From Megamonas hypermegale (GTDB lineage Bacteria; Bacillota; Negativicutes; Selenomonadales; Selenomonadaceae): a DNA stretch of 64,000 nt. The DNA lies in NCBI RefSeq assembly GCF_900187035.1, contig NZ_LT906446.1, forward strand, positions 186,001 through 250,000, read 5' to 3'. Positions 7,543 through 17,539 of the stretch are shown here, in pieces. The first letter of the stretch is position 1, and every line of letters begins with the position of its first letter. The notes under the pieces were generated by a model, which was not told the DNA's origin, made no database searches, and saw only the letters and a list, made by a program, of their open reading frames with translations. The translations under genes and the position numbers were made by a program.

Positions 7543-10500
7543 ATGAAGAAAAAATCCATAATAATTTTTGGTATTAGCATAGCTGCTATTTTATGTTTGG
7601 CAGTAACAGCTTTTTTTATCATAAATTCTTCGCAGTTTAAACATCAAACAGCACAAATCGTTTCAGGACAGATAGAGTCATTATTAGGAAATAAAATTAA
7701 AATGGAAACGATTGAAGTTGAATCTGTAAATTCGGCCGTTGTAAATGATATTGAAATCTATGATAAACAAGATGAGTTGATTGCTAAGGCAGATAAAGTT
7801 ACAATTTCTGTTAATTTGTGGGATATAATAACACAATCACCTTTGGCAGGAATAAGTAATGTGGATATTCAAACTCCTAAAATATTGTTGGAACAACGGG
7901 ACGATGGCAAATGGAATATAGAAGATTTATTAAATACAGATTCTAGTGAACCGGTGGATTTTAAAGGAAAAGTAGAGCTTTTAGATGGAGAACTTACTGT
8001 ACGTACGGCAGGAAAACAGATAACATTAGAAGATATTAATATGACAGCCGATTGTGCTGATTTAAATGCAATAGAAGTAGATGGCTCTTTAAAAAATAAC
8101 AATGCTGATATAAAAGTTAATGGTATAGCAGCCATGAATGATAATTTAAATTTAGAAGTAGTTGCTGAAAATTTAGATATCATGGATTATATATCATTTA
8201 TACCAGAAGAACAATTAGGAAATGTTAATATAAAAAGTGGATATGTGCCAAAAGCTAATATTCATATAACATCAGATTTTAAAGGTGGATATGTTTTAAA
8301 TGGCGCTATTAATTTTAAAGATGGCTCTTGTGAAGTATTAGGACAAAATATAGAAAATATTACAGGACTTGTTTTGCTCGATAGAGAAGATTTACAGTTA
8401 TTTGTAAGAGGTGAAGCTAAGCAACAGATTGCGTCAGTTCATGGTAAAGTTTTGAATTATATGAAAGAACCAGAACTTCGCTTAATAGTAGAAAGTAAAG
8501 CTTTTAATCCAGCTATGTTCATAGATAATTCACCTGTTAGTGGAGATGTATCTTTAATTGCTGCTGCATATGGTAAATTGGATGAACTTAAAGTCGGTGC
8601 AGAAATTAAAGCTGATATAATCAATGCTTATGGTATAGATATTAAAAATTTAGATGCAAGTGTTAGATATGCACAAAATCAAATTTTTATCGATGATTTA
8701 AGAGCTGATGTAGCAGATGGGTGGTTATGGGCTTCTGGTCAATGTGATTTAGATACTTTATCGTATAAAGGTTCATTTAGAGCTAGTAATATAAATTTGG
8801 CAATGTTGCAATCATATTTCCCTGAAATGAATGGAATAACAGGAACAGCCATGATGAGAGGCGATTTTAAGGGACAAGGTATTGATTTTGCTGGGCTTAA
8901 TTTAAGTGGTCGTTTGGAAGTTGATAATGGCAGTTATCAATCAATCCCAATTGAGCAGATAGAAGCCTCATTTTATAAAGAAGATGATAAATTACAAGTT
9001 GATGCTATGACGGCTTCATTTGCTAACGGTGGACGAATAGCTGTTAAAGGCGGTTTAATTAAAGATGAGATAGATGCAGATTTTTATGCTTCAGGTATTG
9101 ATTTAAGTTTAGCGCAAGATTTTGTAGGACAATTAGATTTGCAAGGTACAGCTAATTTCAGTGGCCGTTTAAAAGGAAAAACAGATAATCCAGTTTTAAA
9201 AATAGATTTAATGGCACAAGATGGAGCAGTTTTCAAACAACCATTTAATTCGTTACTTGTTTCAGCAATTGGTAATTTGGATGGTATGCGAGTAGATACA
9301 TGTCAATTTATCAATAATGGTGAAGTTACACATGAGGCAAATGGTATTTTAGGCTTTAAAGGTAAGAAAGTCATAGATATGACAGTCGTTACGAACAAAG
9401 CTCGTGCGGAAAATCTAGTTGCTGCCGTTATGCCAGATTTAAAACTCACAGGTAATGTAGACAATACATTGCACTTAACAGGTAATTTAGAGGATATTAA
9501 AGCAGAAGGTAATTTACATTTTTATGAAGGTAGTATAAATGGTATTTTACTTACAGAAGTAAATGGTACGTATGAATATGTAAATGGTGATACTTATTTG
9601 AAGAATTTTATAATCATATCACCGTTTATAAAAGCTAATCTCGATGGTACAATTAGTAGCGACCAAACGCTTAATTTTAAATTTAAAGCAGATGAGATAT
9701 TAATTGATAAATTACAAGTGGATTTACCATATCCAGCGTCAGGTAAAGCAAGTTTCGATGGTGTTTTAAGTGGTAAAGTTGGCAGTTTAAATTTTGATGG
9801 TATTTTAACAGCTGATGATATTATTTTGAATGGAGAACAAATTGATGATGTTTATGGACGATTAAAATTGAGTAATCGTATTTTAACGTTAGAAAAATTT
9901 GCCTTTAAGCAAAATGATGGTGAATTTGATTTTGATGGACAAGTTAATTTGAACACCAAAGAAGTTCAAGGTAAAGCATCTATCATTCAAGCTGATATAA
10001 ATTCGGCAATGGCTATGGCTAATTTAAAAAATAATGTGCTTAATGGTAAATTTAATGGTCAAGCTAATTTGTCAGGAACGTATGAAAATCCTCATATTGA
10101 TTTAAAAGGTAATATGCCAGAAGGAAAATTGAAGGATTATCCACTCAATAATATTGAAATTGACGCTCAATTAGAAAATAAAGTAGCTAAAATAAATCGC
10201 TTCTATGGAGAACAAGGCGAAGGTAAAGTAGCAGCAATTGGTAGTGTTGATTTAGTTAATGAAACATTAGATGGTCGAATTTCTGCTAGTAATATGGATA
10301 TAAATTTATTAACTCATTTATGTGATTTAGATGTAAAAATAAATGGTGTGATGAATACAGATATCCAATTAGCAGGAACATTAAATTCTCCTACGGCTGA
10401 TGCTACGATTTCAGTACAAGGTGATGGTTCTCAATTTGATAATGCATATTTTATGGCTAATTTAAAAGATGATATAATAAATATCAATCAGGCAACTATA

Positions 10501-11868
10501 AGTAAAGGCGATTGCGCTATAAAAGCTGAAGGAACTATACCACTTGCAGCGCTTGATATGACTAAACGAGATGAAAATAGTCTTAGTGATAGTATGAATT
10601 TAAAAGTATACCTAGAAAATACTGATTTAAATATTTTGCCATCATTTACGCCATACGTTGAATGGTCAATGGGTAATATAGATGGTAATTTAGAAATTAA
10701 AGGTACTGTTGCTAATCCTGATTTTCAAGGAAATATATCAATGAAAGATAGCGCTATTAAATTTACTTTTATTGATAGTCCATTACAAAATATGAATATG
10801 GATATTAATTTTAATCGTAATTTAATGACAATTAATCAATTTAATGGCGTTATGGGTAATGGTTCATATAATTTAGCGGGTACAGCTAATATCGGTAGTA
10901 GTGGTTTGACAAATTATAATTTTAATTTGGATTTAAATCATCTGGATGTAGTATCTGATTTTTATACAGGTCCGTTAAATGGTAATATTCAGCTTAATGA
11001 AGCAGCAATATATGGTGGTCATAGGATAGTACCTAAATTAACGGCAAATATAGATTTCAATGATATTACGATATCGACACCACCAATACCTGAAACATCA
11101 GATACACCGTTGCCATTAATGGCATTGGATATAAATGTAAATGTAGGTAATAATGTGCATGCGTATGACCCACTTTTATATGATTTATATATAGAAGGTG
11201 CTTTTAGCATAAAAGGAACTACACAACATCCAAATTCTTCTGGTTCATTGCATGCTAGAAATGGTACTATTAATGTTTTGAAAACTATTTTTAAGATTAA
11301 TGAGGGAAATGTAATATTTAATCAAGTTGATTCATTTTTCCCAAGTATTGATTTCTTAGCAACAACTCGTTTAGATAGAACTATGGTATTTGTTTCAGTA
11401 AAAGGTGCTTTAGACAAAGGGCTTACAACACATTTACAATCTGACCCACCGATGAGTGAAGCTGAAATTTTAAAATTATTGGCATTCCGCACGGATTATG
11501 ATAATAATTCTGGTGAAATTACAGAAGAAGATTTGGCTTCTTTTGCTACAGTTGGTTTACAGATGAGCTTCTTAAATGAGTTAGAAGGAACCCTGCGCAA
11601 TGTATTAAACTTAGATGAATTTAGAATTTCACGTGATACTTTATCAGATAGTCAAAAAAGACGATTTGATACAGATGATGGTGAAGTATATAATATTGAG
11701 ATAGGAAAATATTTATCTGATGATTTAATGCTTAAATATACAAAGGGTATAAATTATGATTTAAATAGAATAGGTCTACAATATTATATTAATAGTAATT
11801 TAGGTGTAGTTACTGAATGGGAAGATGGAGGATATAATATAAAATTAGAAATGCAATGGAGCTTTTAA
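7543..11868 (+). CDS. tamB: TamB-like translocation/AsmA-family protein
   Basis: This 1441-residue protein has one N-terminal signal-anchor (residues 5-29) and a very long series of beta-rich repeats of the AsmA/TamB type. It ends with the TamB (DUF490) C-terminal domain from about residue 1080, which includes SDPPMSEAEILKLLAF. TamB spans the periplasm as a hydrophobic groove; roles in outer-membrane protein assembly and phospholipid transfer are known for the family. It lies directly upstream of bamA. No TamA is present, so BamA is the probable outer-membrane partner, as in other diderm Firmicutes. The start follows TAGGAGTGTGAG. Confidence 0.9.
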   Translation: MKKKSIIIFGISIAAILCLAVTAFFIINSSQFKHQTAQIVSGQIESLLGNKIKMETIEVESVNSAVVNDIEIYDKQDELIAKADKVTISVNLWDIITQSPLAGISNVDIQTPKILLEQRDDGKWNIEDLLNTDSSEPVDFKGKVELLDGELTVRTAGKQITLEDINMTADCADLNAIEVDGSLKNNNADIKVNGIAAMNDNLNLEVVAENLDIMDYISFIPEEQLGNVNIKSGYVPKANIHITSDFKGGYVLNGAINFKDGSCEVLGQNIENITGLVLLDREDLQLFVRGEAKQQIASVHGKVLNYMKEPELRLIVESKAFNPAMFIDNSPVSGDVSLIAAAYGKLDELKVGAEIKADIINAYGIDIKNLDASVRYAQNQIFIDDLRADVADGWLWASGQCDLDTLSYKGSFRASNINLAMLQSYFPEMNGITGTAMMRGDFKGQGIDFAGLNLSGRLEVDNGSYQSIPIEQIEASFYKEDDKLQVDAMTASFANGGRIAVKGGLIKDEIDADFYASGIDLSLAQDFVGQLDLQGTANFSGRLKGKTDNPVLKIDLMAQDGAVFKQPFNSLLVSAIGNLDGMRVDTCQFINNGEVTHEANGILGFKGKKVIDMTVVTNKARAENLVAAVMPDLKLTGNVDNTLHLTGNLEDIKAEGNLHFYEGSINGILLTEVNGTYEYVNGDTYLKNFIIISPFIKANLDGTISSDQTLNFKFKADEILIDKLQVDLPYPASGKASFDGVLSGKVGSLNFDGILTADDIILNGEQIDDVYGRLKLSNRILTLEKFAFKQNDGEFDFDGQVNLNTKEVQGKASIIQADINSAMAMANLKNNVLNGKFNGQANLSGTYENPHIDLKGNMPEGKLKDYPLNNIEIDAQLENKVAKINRFYGEQGEGKVAAIGSVDLVNETLDGRISASNMDINLLTHLCDLDVKINGVMNTDIQLAGTLNSPTADATISVQGDGSQFDNAYFMANLKDDIININQATISKGDCAIKAEGTIPLAALDMTKRDENSLSDSMNLKVYLENTDLNILPSFTPYVEWSMGNIDGNLEIKGTVANPDFQGNISMKDSAIKFTFIDSPLQNMNMDINFNRNLMTINQFNGVMGNGSYNLAGTANIGSSGLTNYNFNLDLNHLDVVSDFYTGPLNGNIQLNEAAIYGGHRIVPKLTANIDFNDITISTPPIPETSDTPLPLMALDINVNVGNNVHAYDPLLYDLYIEGAFSIKGTTQHPNSSGSLHARNGTINVLKTIFKINEGNVIFNQVDSFFPSIDFLATTRLDRTMVFVSVKGALDKGLTTHLQSDPPMSEAEILKLLAFRTDYDNNSGEITEEDLASFATVGLQMSFLNELEGTLRNVLNLDEFRISRDTLSDSQKRRFDTDDGEVYNIEIGKYLSDDLMLKYTKGINYDLNRIGLQYYINSNLGVVTEWEDGGYNIKLEMQWSF

Positions 11869-11892
11869 TTGATTTTTAATATTTATTTGTTA

Positions 11893-11938
11893 CAATACCC
11901 AATATCTTAAAAGAAATTTATTGGGTATTGTAAAATTT
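11893..11938 (+). terminator. Hairpin terminator after tamB
   Basis: TACCCAATA pairs with TATTGGGTA across a loop of about 17 bases. A T-run follows after TGTAAAA. It separates tamB from bamA. Confidence 0.7.
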
Positions 11939-12020
11939 TTAGAGATTAGATACTTTTTTTCCGTAACTTATGCTAAAATTACAATGATATGTATATACCT
12001 TAATAAGGAGGTTATTTTTT

Positions 12021-14069
12021 TTGAAAAGGAAAAATTATAAGTTATTAGTTTGTGCTTTAACTATGGCAAACTTTGGTTTTTTAGGTTTTAATAATTGTAG
12101 CGCTGCTAGTAGCATTGAACCAAATGTTACAGAAAATCATCCAGTAATGGAAAATATAATTTCGTCTGAAAAAATGACAAAAGACGAAGTTAATGAAAAA
12201 GTGGATGAAACTATGGAAAATGCTGTTATTGATGCTAATGTTAAAAGCGATAAAAATATAACAGTACAAACTACTCCGGATAAGCAAAATAGTGCAGAAG
12301 TTAAAGACAGTAAAGATAAAGTCCATGATGAAGCAGCTATTGCTAAAATGAACCAATGGAAAGAACAACGACCAACTGAAGAAACTATTAAAGATTCTGT
12401 ATCAGCTTATGCAGAAAAAACTATTGTTAGTGTAGATGTTGTTGGTGCAGATATTGTTCCTAAAGAAGATGTTTTATCTGTTTTAAAAATAAAAGCTGGC
12501 GATAAATTTGATATGAAAAATATTGAACAAGACCGTGCAGCTATTTATAATATGGGATATTTTTATGATAACTATCCATCTTTTGAAGTTGTTCCAGAAG
12601 GGGTTAAAATTACATATCATGTAATGGAAAATCCAGTATTACGCTCTGTTGAAATAACTGGTAATCGTGTTTATTCTACAGAACAAATTAAAAGCATGTT
12701 AAATGTAAAAACAGGAGAAATCTTAAATTTAAGACAATTAAATATAGATTTAGCAAATATTGAAACTGCTTATCGTCAAAATGGATATATTTTAGCAAAA
12801 TTAAAAGATATTTCTATTGATGAAAGTGGTAATTTAAGTTTACAATTTAATGAAGGTATATTAGAAGGATATGCTGTAAAAGGCAACGATAAAACAAAAG
12901 ATTATGTAATCACACGTGAAATGCGTATGAAACCAGGTGAAGTATTCAATTCAGAAAAAGCTCGTCGCAGTATGCAACGTGTATACAATTTAGGCTTTTT
13001 TGAAGATGTAAGTGTAAAACTTTTACCAGGTCAGCAAGATCCAGATAATATTATTATGGAATTGACTGTAGTTGAAAAACGTACTGGTTCATTTGGTATT
13101 GGTGCGGGCTATAGCAGTCAAGATGGTCTCTTAGGTATGGTTAGCATTGGCGATACTAACTTTAGAGGTACTGGTGATTCTGTTAAAGCCATGTATGAAT
13201 TTGGTGGCGATGACGGTGATGACAGTGGTTATAGTATTTCCTATACAAAACCATGGCTTGATGAAAAAGAAACAAGTGGAACATTCCGTATTTATAATCG
13301 TAAATATGAATATGACGATTATAATAATGACGGTGACGATATTGAAACATATAATAAAAAGAATGAAGGATATGAACTCAATTTCGGTCGCCCAATAAAT
13401 GAATACACTACAAACTTCTTAGGTTTTAGAATTAATAAAACAGAATATCGTGGTCATGAAAGTGGTCCATATGATAGAAGTACACCACAATATGCTGAAT
13501 GGCGTGATAATAATTTTGGTGAAACAAGAAGTATTATTGCGACACAAATCAGAGATACAAGAGATAATATTTACTTCCCAACAGAAGGTTCTCGCACTAG
13601 CATAGGCGTTGAATATGCTGGTTTGGGTGGCGATTTTGATTATACAAAATTAACACTCAGTGGACAAAAATATTATAAAGTAGGTCATGCACAAGTTATA
13701 GCAATCCGTGGTAGCGTTGGATATTCAAATGACGATTTACCAGAAAATGCAGTATTTGAAGTAGGCGGACAAAATTCAGTCCGTGGCTATCGAGATGACC
13801 AGTTCAGCGGTAATAAAATGATTATGGGTACTGTAGAATATCGCTTCCCACTTGCAGACAAAGTACAAGGTGCAATATTCACCGATGTTGGTGATGCTTG
13901 GGGTGGCAAATCTTGGGGCCCTTGGAATGATGTTGAAGATGACCTTACACTTCATACTAGTGCAGGTATTGGTATGCAGGTTCAAACACCAATTGGTGCA
14001 GTTCGCTTAGACTATGGTTGGGGCGAAGATGGTGGCCGTTTACACTTTACAGTAGGTGGTTCTTTCTAA
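12021..14069 (+). CDS. bamA: BamA outer-membrane assembly factor (three POTRA domains)
   Basis: This 682-residue protein starts at TTG, set by the AAGGAGG motif 7-14 bases upstream; no nearer ATG fits. Residues 1-28 form a signal peptide. About 100 Lys/Glu-rich residues follow, then three POTRA domains (about 130-205, 208-280 and 284-355) and a C-terminal 16-strand barrel ending in Phe. The lid motif VRGY is present at NSVRGYRDDQF. Proteobacterial BamA has five POTRA domains, so this is a shorter version. It inserts beta-barrel proteins into the outer membrane. Its own upstream AT-rich region follows the tamB terminator, suggesting a separate promoter. Confidence 0.94.
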   Translation: MKRKNYKLLVCALTMANFGFLGFNNCSAASSIEPNVTENHPVMENIISSEKMTKDEVNEKVDETMENAVIDANVKSDKNITVQTTPDKQNSAEVKDSKDKVHDEAAIAKMNQWKEQRPTEETIKDSVSAYAEKTIVSVDVVGADIVPKEDVLSVLKIKAGDKFDMKNIEQDRAAIYNMGYFYDNYPSFEVVPEGVKITYHVMENPVLRSVEITGNRVYSTEQIKSMLNVKTGEILNLRQLNIDLANIETAYRQNGYILAKLKDISIDESGNLSLQFNEGILEGYAVKGNDKTKDYVITREMRMKPGEVFNSEKARRSMQRVYNLGFFEDVSVKLLPGQQDPDNIIMELTVVEKRTGSFGIGAGYSSQDGLLGMVSIGDTNFRGTGDSVKAMYEFGGDDGDDSGYSISYTKPWLDEKETSGTFRIYNRKYEYDDYNNDGDDIETYNKKNEGYELNFGRPINEYTTNFLGFRINKTEYRGHESGPYDRSTPQYAEWRDNNFGETRSIIATQIRDTRDNIYFPTEGSRTSIGVEYAGLGGDFDYTKLTLSGQKYYKVGHAQVIAIRGSVGYSNDDLPENAVFEVGGQNSVRGYRDDQFSGNKMIMGTVEYRFPLADKVQGAIFTDVGDAWGGKSWGPWNDVEDDLTLHTSAGIGMQVQTPIGAVRLDYGWGEDGGRLHFTVGGSF

Positions 14070-14172
14070 AATTTCGCCTATTAGGGTGAAAAATATAAAA
14101 TAAATATATATTGTATTAAAATATGATTTTATACAATATTAAATAATGTGTTTTTAAAGGGAGAAGATAACG

Positions 14173-14757
14173 TTGATAAACTTTCAAAAGAAACAAGTAA
14201 AAATTATTAGTGTAATTATAGCAGCAGTATTTATTTTTAGTATTGTAGCTTTAGGTGTATCACAGTATCAATCAGGCATGGCAGGAGCTTCTTCATCTAA
14301 TGTAGGTATAGTGGATTATTCACAACTTATTTCACAACATCCAGGTATGCAAGCTGCTCGTGAAAAATATGAAGATGCTGCAAAACAAGTGCAAGAAGAA
14401 TTTTCTCAACAAGCAGGTAGCATGACACCAGAACAACAACAACAATTTATTGAACAAAAACAAAAAGAAATGCAGGATAAACAAAAAGAATTGCTTGACC
14501 CAATTCGTACAAGCATTGAAACTCAAGTACAAAGTGTTGCAGATTCCCGTGGTATTAATGTAGTTTTAGATAAAAATAATGTATTATATGGCGGACAAGA
14601 TATCACACAGGAAGTGTTACAAAAACTTCAAGCTGAAGGCGATACTACTACTACTAGTGATGCTACAGCTGATACTGCTACAACAGATTCTACAGCAACT
14701 AACGAAAATAGTGCTACAACTGAAACAAGTGGAGATGCGACAAATACTGCTCAATAA
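14173..14757 (+). CDS. OmpH/Skp-like periplasmic chaperone
   Basis: This 194-residue protein starts at TTG (after AGGGAGAAG). It has a signal-anchor at residues 12-32, then an OmpH/Skp domain (about 45-150) that begins VGIVDYSQLISQHPGM, includes a long Gln/Glu/Lys coiled coil, and ends GGQDITQEVLQKL. The last 40 residues are a Thr/Ala/Ser-rich low-complexity tail not found in classical Skp. Skp-type trimers hold unfolded outer-membrane proteins for BamA, which is directly upstream. It is the first of three consecutive OmpH-related genes. Confidence 0.85.
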   Translation: MINFQKKQVKIISVIIAAVFIFSIVALGVSQYQSGMAGASSSNVGIVDYSQLISQHPGMQAAREKYEDAAKQVQEEFSQQAGSMTPEQQQQFIEQKQKEMQDKQKELLDPIRTSIETQVQSVADSRGINVVLDKNNVLYGGQDITQEVLQKLQAEGDTTTTSDATADTATTDSTATNENSATTETSGDATNTAQ

Positions 14758-14780
14758 TAAGTTATAATGGCTGATTAGTT

Positions 14781-14815
14781 AAAATACCGAGCATTTTTTA
14801 GCTCGGTATTTTAAT
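14781..14815 (+). terminator. Rho-independent terminator after the first OmpH gene
   Basis: AAAATACCGAGC pairs with GCTCGGTATTTT across a T-rich loop. It lies 15 bases before the next ribosome binding site, so the following genes are read either by read-through or from another promoter. Confidence 0.8.
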
Positions 14816-14829
14816 AAGGGAGGAATTTT

Positions 14830-15951
14830 ATGCAAGAGAAGGAAGCAAAACAAGCATATAATAAACGCAATGTAGCTATTGGTGGCATAGTTTGTTTACT
14901 TTTAATTATGATTGGTATAGGTTATTATATCTGGCATAAAAATGCAAAAACTCCTCAGCCCATAGACGGTGTTACATCTGCTATAGCTGTAGTTGATGTA
15001 GATAAATTGATGCCAGAGCACGTTAATTATAATAAATTATTACAGTTACAAGCTGAAAAATTTCTGATTTTAGAGAAGTTAAAATCTTATGCAACAGATA
15101 CTGCTTCACTTGAACCGCCGGAAGTTAATCCAGCACCAAATGTTTTTGAGAATGTAGTAGACCAACAAGATAATTTACGAGATATTAATTTAAGACAGCA
15201 AATAAAAGAAGAAACAGCTGTAAAGGAAAATGAAATTAGAGCTAATTTAGCTGAAGAAAAAAATGCAGCAATTAAAGAAATAACTGATAAATACACCAAT
15301 GAAATTTTAAATTGTACACTTAAATTAGATAATGCTAAAAATCTTAGATTGAACAAAGAACAACAAGATGAATTATTAGATGAAATGGAACGCTTAAAGG
15401 TTGAACGTGGTAAAGCAGTTTTTCAAATAGAACAGCAATTTAATTTACGTGTAGCAAATGAGCTTATGGCATGGAGAGCTGAACGTGAAAAACAATTAGG
15501 ACTTAATAATTTAAAACAGCATCAAGCTGATGTTGAAGATTCGCAGCAAAGAATTGCTCAAGAACAACAACGAAATAATCAGTATATGCAAGACAGGTTA
15601 AACATGTTACAAGCTCGCAAAAAAGATAGTGAGCGATTAATAATTTTATTGCATACAAAAAATAATGAAATTGAATTATTGAAAAAAAGTATTTTAAAAG
15701 ATATTTCAAGTAAAGCAGCTAAAGTTGCCATACAAAAACATTTAAAATTAGTTGTTGCGAATGTACCTTTTAGTGATAATTTTTTAGGCAATGCTGATAG
15801 CTTAAATTTTGATAATAATGTTTTAAATGGTATGGTTGTTGGAGTAGATGCGATTGATATAACAGATGATATATTGACTTTATTGCGCTCTGACAGAGAA
15901 AAAGCGTTGCAAAATGATAAATTAGATAATACTGATGATAGTAATGAGTGA
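14830..15951 (+). CDS. Membrane-anchored coiled-coil protein, OmpH-related
   Basis: This 373-residue protein has one N-terminal membrane helix (about 15-34), then the segment AIAVVDVDKLMPEH that resembles the start of an OmpH domain. A very long Glu/Lys/Gln coiled coil follows (about 120-290). The C-terminal part contains VVGVDAIDITDDIL, which resembles the end of an OmpH domain. It looks like an enlarged, tethered OmpH-type protein. It lies between two OmpH genes. A periplasmic chaperone or tether role is inferred only from this context. The start follows AAGGGAGGAATTTT. Confidence 0.7.
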   Translation: MQEKEAKQAYNKRNVAIGGIVCLLLIMIGIGYYIWHKNAKTPQPIDGVTSAIAVVDVDKLMPEHVNYNKLLQLQAEKFLILEKLKSYATDTASLEPPEVNPAPNVFENVVDQQDNLRDINLRQQIKEETAVKENEIRANLAEEKNAAIKEITDKYTNEILNCTLKLDNAKNLRLNKEQQDELLDEMERLKVERGKAVFQIEQQFNLRVANELMAWRAEREKQLGLNNLKQHQADVEDSQQRIAQEQQRNNQYMQDRLNMLQARKKDSERLIILLHTKNNEIELLKKSILKDISSKAAKVAIQKHLKLVVANVPFSDNFLGNADSLNFDNNVLNGMVVGVDAIDITDDILTLLRSDREKALQNDKLDNTDDSNE

Positions 15952-15968
15952 AAGGACGATGCTTAACA

Positions 15969-16430
15969 ATGAAAATAAAATTGACATTAGTAGCAGTAGT
16001 TATGGCTTTAATGAGTGTATTCATGGTAGGTTGTGGTAATGAAACAAAACTAGGCTACGTTGATGCAGAAAGAGTAATGAACGAAGCTCCACAAATAAAA
16101 ACTATTAGAGATAATATCGATGCTAAAAATAAAGAATTAGAGACGAAAGAACAAGACCTTTATAATAACAAAGCATCTATGAGTGAAGAGGATTTCAAGA
16201 AAGCTCAAGCGGATATTCAGCGTCAATATCAAGGTCTTAGCATGCAATATCAATCACAATTAAAAAATACTATGGATAAAGTATTAGCAGAAGTTTCAAC
16301 AGAAAAAGAATTGTCTGCTGTAGTACCAAAATCACTTGTTCGTAGCAATGGTATGCAAATAGAAAAGAAAGATTTTGTTGTTCAAGGTGGTATTGATATA
16401 ACTGATGAAGTTATTCAAAAATTGCAATAA
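15969..16430 (+). CDS. OmpH-family lipoprotein
   Basis: This protein has 153 residues from the ATG at 15969. An upstream in-frame GTG at 15948 is less likely because it would extend in front of a perfect signal peptide. Residues 1-20 form a lipoprotein signal with lipobox VGC, and the mature protein starts at Cys. The OmpH domain begins LGYVDAERVMNEAP, has a charged coiled coil, and ends GGIDITDEVIQKL. The family acts as a periplasmic chaperone; a lipid-anchored version would stay at a membrane. It follows the preceding gene by 17 bases and precedes lpxD by 14. Confidence 0.85.
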   Translation: MKIKLTLVAVVMALMSVFMVGCGNETKLGYVDAERVMNEAPQIKTIRDNIDAKNKELETKEQDLYNNKASMSEEDFKKAQADIQRQYQGLSMQYQSQLKNTMDKVLAEVSTEKELSAVVPKSLVRSNGMQIEKKDFVVQGGIDITDEVIQKLQ

Positions 16431-16444
16431 AAGAGGGTAATGTT

Positions 16445-17476
16445 ATGCAGAAGACTTTAGCAGAAATTGCCAAATTAGTTAATGGAAAGTTACAGGGGCA
16501 ATATGATGAAAATTTGATAATTACAGGAGCAACAGGTATTGATTTAGCAGGACCTAATGAAGTTACCTTTGCAGTAGACCCGCATTTAGAAGAAGCTATA
16601 TCTTGTAATGCGGCAGCTGTAATTATTCAAGAAGATGTAGAAGGATTTAATAAAACTAGTATTAAGGTAAAAAATCCACGAGCAGCTTTTAATATATTAT
16701 TAAATATATTTAAGCCTGAGTTAAAAATAGAACATAAGATTAGTGATAGAGCACATTTGGGAAATAATGTTCAAATAGGTAAAAATGTAACTATTATGGA
16801 TTTTGCTTATATTGATGATAATGCTCAAATTGGCGATGATGTAATAATTTATCCTAATGTGTATATTGGACAATATGCTAAGGTTGGAAATAATACTGAA
16901 TTACATGCTGGGGTGAGTGTTCGCGAATTTTGTGTAGTTGGTAAAAATGTAATTATTCATGATAATACTGTAATAGGTGCAGATGGTTTTGGTTTTATTA
17001 CTAGAGATGGAAAACATACAAAAGTTCCACAAGTTGGTAATGTAATCATTGAAGATGATGTAGAAATTGGTTGCAATGTATCAATTGATAGAGCTACAAC
17101 AAGTTCAACTATAATTGGCAAAGGGACTAAGATGGATAATTTAATTCATATTGGTCATAATTGTGTTTTGGGAGAAAATTGCTTAGTAGTAGCGCAGACA
17201 GGACTTGCAGGTTCAACGATAGTAGGACATAATGTAACATTTGCAGGTCAAGTTGGTTCAAAAGGACATATTAAAGTTGGCAGTAATTCAGTAATGGCAG
17301 CTAGAACAGGTCTTATCGCTGATGTACCGGAAAATTCAGTTTATGCAGGTTTTCCAGCACGTTCACATCAAGAATGGTTGCGCATTAAGGCAAGTGAGGC
17401 TCATTTGCCAGATATGGTGAAAAAGTTAAAATTATTGGAAAGACGCTTGAAAGCGTTAGAAGAAAAAAAAGACTAA
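16445..17476 (+). CDS. lpxD: UDP-3-O-(3-hydroxyacyl)glucosamine N-acyltransferase LpxD
   Basis: This 343-residue enzyme adds the N-linked hydroxyacyl chain in the third step of lipid A synthesis. The N-terminal uridine-binding domain (about 1-100) has VTFAVDP. It is followed by many hexapeptide repeats forming a left-handed beta helix, with the catalytic histidine in HIGHNC (about residue 239). A C-terminal helix completes it (KKLKLLERRLKALEE). Length and layout are normal. The order ompH-lpxD after bamA is the same as in Proteobacteria. Confidence 0.95.
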   Translation: MQKTLAEIAKLVNGKLQGQYDENLIITGATGIDLAGPNEVTFAVDPHLEEAISCNAAAVIIQEDVEGFNKTSIKVKNPRAAFNILLNIFKPELKIEHKISDRAHLGNNVQIGKNVTIMDFAYIDDNAQIGDDVIIYPNVYIGQYAKVGNNTELHAGVSVREFCVVGKNVIIHDNTVIGADGFGFITRDGKHTKVPQVGNVIIEDDVEIGCNVSIDRATTSSTIIGKGTKMDNLIHIGHNCVLGENCLVVAQTGLAGSTIVGHNVTFAGQVGSKGHIKVGSNSVMAARTGLIADVPENSVYAGFPARSHQEWLRIKASEAHLPDMVKKLKLLERRLKALEEKKD

Positions 17477-17487
17477 TAGTACTTTCA

Positions 17488-17520
17488 AGTAGCAAAGCTT
17501 TGACTTTGCTACTTTTTTTA
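17488..17520 (+). terminator. Hairpin terminator after lpxD
   Basis: AGTAGCAAAG pairs with CTTTGCTACT (with a GACTT-type loop), followed by seven T. It lies inside the lipid A cluster, so partial read-through is likely. Confidence 0.75.
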
Positions 17521-17539
17521 AAGGAAAGGAGGTTGAGGA

